This document shows, piece by piece, positions 6,970-12,519 of a stretch of DNA of 12,519 bases. Position 1 is the stretch's first letter; each line of letters begins with the position of its first letter. Source of the stretch: Dehalococcoidia bacterium. Lineage in GTDB: Bacteria; Chloroflexota; Dehalococcoidia; SAR202; UBA826. The notes below the pieces were generated by a model that was given only the letters and a program-made list of their open reading frames with translations, was not told where the DNA came from and made no database searches. The position numbers and the translations under genes were made by a program. The stretch lies in the NCBI GenBank assembly GCA_012965485.1, contig DTSF01000126.1, forward strand, positions 1-12,519, read 5' to 3'.

Positions 6970-7715
6970 TGTCAGAAATCACTGAACTGAAACTGGTGAT
7001 TCCCAGTGATGGGGCCATGTATGAATCAACTTTGGAATTCATGGAAAAGGTTGGCCTATCTGTCATGAGGGAAAGTAAAAGAAGATATATAGCTCACATC
7101 CCAAATTTATCTGGAGTTACTGTCCTGCTACTTAGAAGCGCTGACATAACAGCCACCGTAGAAGCTGGCAGTGCAGATGTAGGTTTACTGGGTGAAGATC
7201 GCTACCTAGAACTTAGGCAAGAGAATCTACCAACGGCTGTAATATTAGGAGAGCTAAAATACGGTAAATGTTCCCTTACCCTTGGAATTCCTAATTCGTG
7301 GTCAGATGTGAGCTCTATCGCTGACGTTGCCGAAGTTGCGGTGGAATTCAGAGAACGAGGGTTGAGTATGAGAGTTGCAACCAAATCACCACGACTCACA
7401 GAAAAATACCTACTATCTCATGGAATAAATTATTTTTCGCTAGTCCGTTTAAGCGGAACATTAGAGCTGGCCCCAGAAATGGGCTTTACTGACATAATAG
7501 CTGATATAACTTCAACGGGCACGACGATGAAAGAGAACCAACTGAAAACAATACAAGGTGGAACAATTATTGATTCAGAGGCCTGTCTAATCGGTAACAC
7601 AAACGAGTTGTCATCCAACATAAATAAACTTAATACAGCAAAACAGTTTATAAAGACAATTACAGGTTACTTTGAGGGTCGATCAACTGGGATTAATGTC
7701 CGACACAATCTCTAG
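6969..7715 (+). CDS. hisG: ATP phosphoribosyltransferase catalytic subunit, short form
   Basis: HisG condenses ATP with PRPP to give phosphoribosyl-ATP, the committed step of histidine synthesis. Its 248 residues cover the two periplasmic-binding-like lobes but not the ACT-like regulatory domain of the long form (about 290 residues), consistent with HisZ upstream. Visible motifs are the LRSADI segment near 55-60, ADVGLLGED (69-77), LSGTLELAPEMG (161-172) and the PRPP loop DIIADITSTGTTMKEN (175-190). The C-terminal GGTIIDSEACLIGN is typical of the end of the catalytic domain. About 38 residues follow, slightly longer than usual for short HisG. The gene overlaps hisZ by one base. Confidence 0.96.
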   Translation: MSEITELKLVIPSDGAMYESTLEFMEKVGLSVMRESKRRYIAHIPNLSGVTVLLLRSADITATVEAGSADVGLLGEDRYLELRQENLPTAVILGELKYGKCSLTLGIPNSWSDVSSIADVAEVAVEFRERGLSMRVATKSPRLTEKYLLSHGINYFSLVRLSGTLELAPEMGFTDIIADITSTGTTMKENQLKTIQGGTIIDSEACLIGNTNELSSNINKLNTAKQFIKTITGYFEGRSTGINVRHNL

Positions 7716-7744
7716 AAAGAATAGTTTAAAATCAATCTATAAAT

Positions 7745-8491
7745 ATGCCTAATTTACCGACCCATATACATTTTTCATTTGAATCACTTGGAAAATACAA
7801 CGATCTCGATTTAAACAAAAATCTGGATGTATATCTTCTAGGGTCTACAGTTCCAGACATTAGAGTGATAACTAAAGAAGATCGGTCCTTATATCACTTT
7901 GTGCAGTTGGATTTTGATAGGGTAGGGGATGGGATACGAAACATGCAATCCTTGCACCCTCAACTTAATAATCTAAGCAAAAAAGACAGCCATACTAGGT
8001 CATTTATGGCTGGATATGCCTCCCATCTGATTTTAGACGAAACATGGATTACAACAATGTTTCGCCCATTTTTTTCAGACGTGAATATTTTTGGTGACAG
8101 AAATCAAGGTCTTATTTTGGACCGAGCGCTTCAAATGCAATTGGACAAATCTTATTGGAAAACTTTGGAACAAAATTTGGCACATGTTGAATCATGTGAC
8201 AAAGAGATAGATGTGGAATTCCTGCGGGAAGAGCCGATGGAGAAATGGCGGAATTGGATATCCACTTTGCTCAACCGAGAATTCTCATGGGACAGGCTGG
8301 AATTCATGGCCAATAGAATGGCCAAAGGAAATCCAAAGCATCCAGTGGTAGGGCTTGCAAAGGATTTCATCGCTGACCCGGCCGGGGGTGTAAATGATAT
8401 TCTCCAAAGGCTACCAAATGGAATTTTAGAGGAATTTTCAAACCAGAGTTTGGAAAATATAGACAAAGCCCTCAAAGAGTTTACCTTATGA
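7745..8491 (+). CDS. Zinc-dependent phospholipase C-like domain protein inside the his operon
   Basis: A 248-residue protein whose N-terminal 110 residues match the zinc-dependent phospholipase C/S1-P1 nuclease-like pattern. It has THIHF with His7, LLGSTVPDI with Asp38, YHF with His51, and GYASHLILDETW with His94 and Asp98 (HxxxD). In the classical enzyme equivalents of these residues bind zinc. Later ligands of the classical trinuclear site, which follow HxxxD, are not evident: Trp101 and FRPFF occur where another His would be expected. There is no signal peptide, unlike secreted phospholipases, so the protein is probably intracellular and its substrate unknown. The C-terminal half is not recognised. 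It starts 29 bases after hisG without a clear Shine-Dalgarno site, and its TGA overlaps the hisD ATG (ATGA). It may be a hydrolase unrelated to lipids. Confidence 0.72.
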   Translation: MPNLPTHIHFSFESLGKYNDLDLNKNLDVYLLGSTVPDIRVITKEDRSLYHFVQLDFDRVGDGIRNMQSLHPQLNNLSKKDSHTRSFMAGYASHLILDETWITTMFRPFFSDVNIFGDRNQGLILDRALQMQLDKSYWKTLEQNLAHVESCDKEIDVEFLREEPMEKWRNWISTLLNREFSWDRLEFMANRMAKGNPKHPVVGLAKDFIADPAGGVNDILQRLPNGILEEFSNQSLENIDKALKEFTL

Positions 8492-9810
8492 GAAAAGCAA
8501 CAGGTGTTGAGCAATCTATAAGTATCCTGTCTAAAAATAGGGGAATAGATTTAGAAGGGGACCCCAAATACATCTCACAATTTTCCGAGGCTATATTCGG
8601 GGAAAAAATGAACTTACTCGATTACGTAAAGGAAATACTTGATAGGGTTAAAACAGATGGAGATAAAGCCCTTTATGATCTTTCATCAAAGATAGATGGG
8701 CAAAACCTAGAACAGATATTGATGGGTAAAAAAGACCTTGAAAATGCCTTCAAACACATACCTTCAGATCTCCGGGAAGCGCTAGAGTTTTCGGCCAATC
8801 GCATAAAAAACTTTCATGCACGATCTATGCCAAACGATTGGCACGATAATCTTGAAGGGTATGGTCAAAGATATATTCCTGTAAATTCAGCGGCTGCCTA
8901 TATACCAGGTGGTACCGCAAAATATCCTTCTACAGTTCTAATGACAGCTATACCGGCCAGAGTGGCAGGTGTTGGGGAAATAGCTATAACCTGCCCAATG
9001 CCTAAAAGTCCTTTGGAATATGCCTCCGTGCTAGCAGCAGCATATATATCCGAAGTGGATCAGGTTTACTGCTTAGGAGGAGCTCAATCCATTGGAGCGT
9101 TGGCCTACGGTACCGAATCAGTATCAAAAGTAGATTTTATATGTGGCCCAGGTAACGTGTTTGTAACTTTGGCCAAAAAACTTGTTTATGGGGATGTTGG
9201 CATAGATGGCCTATACGGTCCTACAGAGACCGTGGTGATCGCCGATGAACACGCAAACCCGACATTGTGTGCCGCTGACTTAATCGCCCAAGCGGAGCAT
9301 GATTCCTTAGCGCGCCCGGTCCTCATAACCACCTCTCCAAAGATTGCCGCGGATGTAGAGGCTGAGATTCATTTACGTTTATCCAGATTAGACCGATCGG
9401 AAATAGCTACCAAATCAATTGAAACTCAGGGTCTTATATCTATAGTCAATAACCTCGAAGAGGCTTTGGAATTATTAAATTCATACGCCCCTGAACATGT
9501 GTGTATCGCTACTAGTGACCCAGAGAAGTTAGTCCCGGCAATAAAAAATGCCGGTATGGTTTTTGTTGGGGAATTATCACATGAAGTACTGGGAGATTAT
9601 GTAGCCGGCCCAAGTCACGTCATGCCTACCGCAGGCACGGCCCGTTTCAACTCTGGATTGGGGGTACTAAGCTTTCTCAAGGCTATGCCTGTGGTTACTA
9701 TCGATTCTGATGATTCTTCAAAATTAGGACATGTAGCGTCAGTGATAGCGAGAGAAGAAGGTTTGACTGGACACGCAGAAGCAGCGGAGATAAGAATCGA
9801 ACTTACCTAG
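8488..9810 (+). CDS. hisD: Histidinol dehydrogenase
   Basis: HisD performs the last two steps of histidine synthesis: NAD-dependent oxidation of L-histidinol to histidinal and then to histidine. Its 440 residues are the normal length. Motifs are AAYIPGGTAKYPST (136-149), FICGPGNVFVTLAK (217-230), AQAEHD with predicted zinc ligands Gln268 and His271, APEHV with catalytic Glu336-His337, GDYVAGPSHVMPT with Asp370, and LTGHAE with His429 as the last zinc ligand. The usual GPSE segment reads YGPTETVVIADE (243-254), a mild variation. All expected catalytic and metal residues are present. Its ATG overlaps the stop of the PLC-like gene by 4 bases, so its translation probably depends on that upstream gene. 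Confidence 0.97.
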   Translation: MRKATGVEQSISILSKNRGIDLEGDPKYISQFSEAIFGEKMNLLDYVKEILDRVKTDGDKALYDLSSKIDGQNLEQILMGKKDLENAFKHIPSDLREALEFSANRIKNFHARSMPNDWHDNLEGYGQRYIPVNSAAAYIPGGTAKYPSTVLMTAIPARVAGVGEIAITCPMPKSPLEYASVLAAAYISEVDQVYCLGGAQSIGALAYGTESVSKVDFICGPGNVFVTLAKKLVYGDVGIDGLYGPTETVVIADEHANPTLCAADLIAQAEHDSLARPVLITTSPKIAADVEAEIHLRLSRLDRSEIATKSIETQGLISIVNNLEEALELLNSYAPEHVCIATSDPEKLVPAIKNAGMVFVGELSHEVLGDYVAGPSHVMPTAGTARFNSGLGVLSFLKAMPVVTIDSDDSSKLGHVASVIAREEGLTGHAEAAEIRIELT

Positions 9811-9813
9811 TCC

Positions 9814-9819
9814 TATAAT
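9814..9819 (+). promoter_or_regulatory. TATAAT box between hisD and hisC (possible internal promoter)
   Basis: A perfect TATAAT hexamer lies in the short gap between the hisD stop and the preferred hisC start. No good -35 sequence is found 16-18 bases upstream, where the hisD end reads around GATAAGAATCG. In AT-rich DNA this hexamer can occur by chance, so an internal promoter for hisCB is only a possibility. Confidence 0.25.
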
Positions 9820-9843
9820 GTAGTTGATTGCAATTTTTCAAAT

Positions 9844-9848
9844 AAAGG
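9844..9848 (+). promoter_or_regulatory. Shine-Dalgarno site that fixes the hisC start
   Basis: AAAGG lies eight bases before ATG 9857. If the in-frame TTG at 9824 were used, this site would lie within the coding region and the protein would gain 11 residues that are not part of the family pattern. Confidence 0.6.
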
Positions 9849-9856
9849 CTCTACAT

Positions 9857-10945
9857 ATGGAAATAGTTGATATACAAAAAATTATCCGGCCACATCTCGT
9901 GGATATCCAAACTTATGAAGCCATGGAGGCACCAGAGACCTTAGCAAAAAAAAGTGGTATCCCCGAATCGGAAATCATAAAGCTAAACGGGAATGAAAAC
10001 CCCTATGGCGGTTCTCAAAAAGCTTTGGATGCCGTCGCCAAAACCCCGCTTCATATCTACCCGGACCCAAATCAAACAAATATGAGGCTTGCCTTATCGG
10101 GTTACACCGGTATGCCGTCTGAAAATATTGTTGTTGGTTCAGGGGCCGACGAACTAATAGATCTAATTTTCAGGCTGTTTATATCGGAAGGAGACAAAAT
10201 CCTAGACTGCGAACCTACCTTTGGAATGTATAGCTTTTGCGCAAGGGTGGCAGGGGGTGAAATCAGGCTGGTGCAAAGGGATGAGCAATTCGATATAGAT
10301 GTACCTTCAGTTCTGAATAGTATAGATGACAAAACAAAGGTCATTTTTGTGACTTCTCCGAACAACCCGACAGGCAATATAGCCACTGAGTCCCAAGTGA
10401 CTGATTTACTCCACACCGGACTTTTAGTGGTAGTTGACGAAGCCTATTATGAGTTTTCGGGGCAAACTGTCCAACATTTAGTTCCACAAAATGAAAATCT
10501 AATTGTGCTCAGAACGATGAGCAAATGGGCAGGGTTAGCAGGACTGAGGGTGGGTTACGGTATCATGCACGGTAAATTAGCGAAATACTTCATGGATGTA
10601 AAACCTCCGTATAACGTCAATATTGCCGCCGAAGCTGCACTCATAGCCTCACTCGAAGACGTGAACTATCTCCTATGCAATGTGGAAAAAATAATAAGTG
10701 AACGAGACCGGATGTTTGAACTAATAAATAACTTACCACGTGTAAAAGCTTGGCCTTCTCATGGCAACTATTTGATGTGCGAATTCGAAAAAAATAAGGC
10801 AGAAAGAGTATATGTTGAATTAGCTGCAAAGGGTATATTCGTTAGGAACTTTAACTCCCCTAGACTGAGGGATTGCTTCAGGATCGCTATCGGTACTGCC
10901 TCAGACACTGACAAATTAATAGAGGCCATGAAGATAATAGTGTAA
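9857..10945 (+). CDS. hisC: Histidinol-phosphate aminotransferase
   Basis: A PLP-dependent fold-type I aminotransferase that converts imidazole-acetol phosphate and glutamate to L-histidinol phosphate and 2-oxoglutarate. From ATG 9857 it has 362 residues, the usual size. Motifs are LNGNENPYG (43-51), GSGADELIDL (94-103), TSPNNPTGN (166-174) with Asn170, VDEAYYEF (193-200) with cofactor-binding Asp194 and Tyr197, and MSKWAGLAGLRVGYG (221-235) with Lys223 as the Schiff-base lysine and Arg231 for phosphate. FRIAIG (341-346) carries Arg342, the expected carboxylate-binding residue. TTG 9824 is an alternative start but has no ribosome-binding site, so I reject it. hisB follows after 13 bases. Confidence 0.95.
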   Translation: MEIVDIQKIIRPHLVDIQTYEAMEAPETLAKKSGIPESEIIKLNGNENPYGGSQKALDAVAKTPLHIYPDPNQTNMRLALSGYTGMPSENIVVGSGADELIDLIFRLFISEGDKILDCEPTFGMYSFCARVAGGEIRLVQRDEQFDIDVPSVLNSIDDKTKVIFVTSPNNPTGNIATESQVTDLLHTGLLVVVDEAYYEFSGQTVQHLVPQNENLIVLRTMSKWAGLAGLRVGYGIMHGKLAKYFMDVKPPYNVNIAAEAALIASLEDVNYLLCNVEKIISERDRMFELINNLPRVKAWPSHGNYLMCEFEKNKAERVYVELAAKGIFVRNFNSPRLRDCFRIAIGTASDTDKLIEAMKIIV

Positions 10946-10958
10946 CGGGATAATAAAA

Positions 10959-11555
10959 ATGAGTAGAACCTCTGAAATCAAAAGAAAAACAGGAGAAACG
11001 GAGATATCGGTAAAGGTAAACTTGGATGGTACCGGTAATTACAACATTGAATCCGGTAATGGCATGTTCGATCATCTGTTAGCCCAAATTTCTCGGCACG
11101 GATTAATCGATCTCGAAATAAATGCCTCAGGTGACACCCATGTCGGTTGGCATCACCTCGTAGAAGATACAGCCATTGTATTAGGGAGATGTTTCAAGGA
11201 GGCCGTGGGAGAAGGCAAGGGGATAGTGAGGATGGGTCACACGTTTGTACCATTGGATGAAGCATTAGTATTGACCGTCATAGACTACAGTGGAAGAGGG
11301 TATTCAATCATAGACTCACCGCTCACAGAAAGTGACCTCGGGGATTTACCTTCAGACCTGATTAGACATTTTATGGAGACTTTTTCAAGGGAAGGTGGAT
11401 TCAACCTTCACCTTACAGTCATGGCGGGAATAAACAACCACCATATTGCGGAGGCCTCATTCAAAAGCATTGCTAGATCTCTCAAATCCGCCCTTACACT
11501 TGATCCACGGCAAGGAGAAGGCATATCTAGCACAAAAGGTACAATCAGCGATTGA
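10959..11555 (+). CDS. hisB: Imidazoleglycerol-phosphate dehydratase
   Basis: A single-domain HisB of 198 residues, without the histidinol-phosphatase domain of the enterobacterial fusion. It dehydrates imidazoleglycerol phosphate to imidazole-acetol phosphate, the HisC substrate, with a di-manganese centre. Motifs are GMFDHLLAQISRHG (35-48) with His39 and His47, WHHLVEDT (64-71) with metal ligands His65, His66 and Glu69, VPLDEAL (97-103), DYSGRGY (109-115), NNHHIAEASFK (159-169) with His161, His162 and Glu165, and the closing SSTKG (190-194). The stretch before the first histidine pair usually reads close to DxHHTVED but is GWHHLVED here; the metal ligands themselves are kept. The stop codon is immediately followed by the stop of the opposite-strand purS. 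A separate phosphatase for histidinol phosphate must be encoded elsewhere. Confidence 0.95.
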   Translation: MSRTSEIKRKTGETEISVKVNLDGTGNYNIESGNGMFDHLLAQISRHGLIDLEINASGDTHVGWHHLVEDTAIVLGRCFKEAVGEGKGIVRMGHTFVPLDEALVLTVIDYSGRGYSIIDSPLTESDLGDLPSDLIRHFMETFSREGGFNLHLTVMAGINNHHIAEASFKSIARSLKSALTLDPRQGEGISSTKGTISD

Positions 11556-11807
11556 TTACAGCTCCTGAAGCTCGAATCTGTATTCCTCTATTACAGTGTT
11601 GGCCAATAACTGCTCACACATATTAGAAACAACCGACTCGGCCTCTTTTTTTGAAGATTCGTCGATGTGCATTGTTATATATTTTCCGACACGGACATCT
11701 TTCACGGAATCAAACCCCAATTGAGACAGGGCTCCTGAAACAGTCGCCCCTTGTGGGTCACTAACCGTAGATTTCAAACTAACGTATATGTTTGCGGCAA
11801 AGGCCAT
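11556..11807 (-). CDS. purS: Phosphoribosylformylglycinamidine synthase subunit PurS
   Basis: An 83-residue protein of the PurS size and pattern. It opens with a beta strand (NIYVSLKSTVSDPQGATV), then a helix with the characteristic LGFDSVKDVRVGKYITM and a C-terminal MCEQLLANTVIEEYRFEL (A-N-x-x-I-E-x-Y/F is typical). PurS holds the glutaminase PurQ and synthetase PurL together in the FGAM synthase of most non-enteric bacteria, channelling ammonia at the fourth purine step. Usually purQ or purL follows directly, but here the gene is last on its strand and abuts hisB. It starts three bases after the DUF3105 stop, with no strong Shine-Dalgarno site, so it is probably translated by coupling. purQ and purL must lie outside the window. 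Confidence 0.9.
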   Translation of the reverse strand: MAFAANIYVSLKSTVSDPQGATVSGALSQLGFDSVKDVRVGKYITMHIDESSKKEAESVVSNMCEQLLANTVIEEYRFELQEL

Positions 11808-11810
11808 GGT

Positions 11811-12458
11811 CTAGTTGGCAAACCTCTCTGGTGCATTAGGTGAACTTTCATGAGCATTTATGAAGTCTTTTATTCGATTCTCATCAAACTCATCAAAAGC
11901 ATCGATAAAAGTCCATGCCGTCAGAGCTATTTTAGTAGGCATGCCAGGATATGGGGACATTACTACTTTCAAATTAGCCTCTCTAGCTCGATCGACTATG
12001 CTCGTCAATGACTCGACCAGTTGCTTGCAATCATCACTGGTCGGTTGAGCGCAGTTATATGCTATGGAAATACCCCCATGTTCAAGGCTATGAATTCGTT
12101 TCTCCTCTGGAATATATTCTGTATGTATTCCCCATGAAACAGGAGCAAGTGGCTGGGAATAGTGCCAACCAGATGCAGCTGGTACAGTTCTGTATGGTGG
12201 ATGTTCTGAACCTTCGTCAACATGAACCCTACCGTCAGATTCAATCTGCTTTCCTGGTCCCTCAGGCACTTTATCAGCTGAACTACCTAAATTACCAAGC
12301 ATAGGCAAAATAAGCCCTAATATGAGTAAAAGAGCAATACCTGCAATAGCCAAACCTATAAAGACCCTGGTAAATTTTCTACGGTTTTGTCTTCTTTCTC
12401 GACGGGCAGCGCGTGCTTGGGTTGCGGTAGGCTTATTCTTAGGATTCTGTGTACTCAT
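11811..12458 (-). CDS. Membrane-anchored DUF3105 protein
   Basis: A 215-residue protein with a strongly basic N-terminus (residues 16-31, many Arg) followed by one hydrophobic segment at about 32-54. This predicts a single-pass, N-in anchor with the rest outside the membrane. The outer domain shows the DUF3105 pattern: GRVHV (76-80), YRTVPAASGWHY (89-100), SWGIHTEYIP (108-117) and the signature RIHSLEHGGISIAYNC (121-136). It is rich in histidines (79, 86, 99, 123, 127) with Glu126, which could bind a metal; Cys136 and Cys144 could form a disulfide. The C-terminal part (163-201) completes the domain (VMSPYPGMPTKIALTAW). The function of the family is unknown. The ATG at 12458 is preceded by only a weak AAAAGAA site. 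It is followed after three bases by purS. Confidence 0.85.
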   Translation of the reverse strand: MSTQNPKNKPTATQARAARRERRQNRRKFTRVFIGLAIAGIALLLILGLILPMLGNLGSSADKVPEGPGKQIESDGRVHVDEGSEHPPYRTVPAASGWHYSQPLAPVSWGIHTEYIPEEKRIHSLEHGGISIAYNCAQPTSDDCKQLVESLTSIVDRAREANLKVVMSPYPGMPTKIALTAWTFIDAFDEFDENRIKDFINAHESSPNAPERFAN

Positions 12459-12519
12459 GTTCTTTTATCAAACACCATATTTAAATTTTTTATCGTAGAT
12501 TAATCTCTGTAAGTTTATC
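12459..12519 (-). promoter_or_regulatory. Upstream region of the DUF3105-purS pair
   Basis: These AT-rich bases precede the DUF3105 start and run to the window edge. They contain the 10-base perfect palindrome AGATTAATCT at 12497-12506, about 39 bases before the start codon, where an operator could sit. No clear -35/-10 pair was recognised. The role is inferred from position only, and the upstream gene may lie just outside. Confidence 0.3.

Noticed and set aside
9824..9856. TTG 9824 as the hisC start
   Set aside because: No ribosome-binding site precedes it, while AAAGG is well placed for ATG 9857, and the additional residues do not fit the family pattern.
12008..12304. 98-codon plus-strand frame inside the DUF3105 gene
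   Set aside because: It is opposite a gene with clear DUF3105 motifs and has no protein-like pattern of its own.

Overview
The window is a compact, AT-rich piece of a bacterial chromosome. It shows GTG and TTG starts, one- to eleven-base gene overlaps and almost no spacer DNA. No rRNA, tRNA, CRISPR array, transposase or phage gene was seen. A two-component ATP phosphoribosyltransferase (short HisG plus HisZ), a single-domain HisB, a separate PurS, a DUF3105 protein and an acyl-CoA carboxylase beta-type subunit together suggest a free-living, prototrophic bacterium. Chloroflexota, perhaps a marine SAR202-like lineage, is my best guess. That placement is inference from gene style and was not tested.

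Left part (1-3533, + strand): the 3' end of a carboxyltransferase (acetyl/propionyl-CoA carboxylase beta type) is followed by the only long untranslated stretch (252-542). Next come an SGNH/GDSL hydrolase, a short-chain dehydrogenase, a DCC-family (DUF393) thiol-redox-like protein and a DUF2071 (YqjF-like) protein. The last three are packed with a 1-base gap and then an 8-base overlap, so they are probably co-transcribed. This is the accessory part of the window.

Middle (3523-5707, - strand): a TPR protein made of exactly four repeats, then purE and purK 3 bases apart. PurK and PurE act in succession to carboxylate AIR to CAIR in purine synthesis. purK ends tail-to-tail inside the DUF2071 gene.

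Right part (5788-11555, + strand): a histidine operon in the order hisZ-hisG-(Zn-dependent PLC-like gene)-hisD-hisC-hisB. HisZ and HisG catalyse the first step from ATP and PRPP; HisB, HisC and HisD catalyse the dehydration, transamination and final two-step oxidation. hisH, hisF, hisA, hisI and hisE are not in the window. The non-histidine gene between hisG and hisD overlaps the hisD start by 4 bases, making it a true member of the operon. hisB abuts, stop to stop with no spacer, a - strand pair (11556-12458) of purS and a membrane-anchored DUF3105 protein.

I did not find a clear new multi-gene system. The most interesting items are the PLC-like gene inside the his operon, the altered cofactor loop and catalytic-tetrad position of the dehydrogenase, the DCC/DUF2071 cluster, and purS detached from purQ/purL and coupled to a DUF3105 gene.
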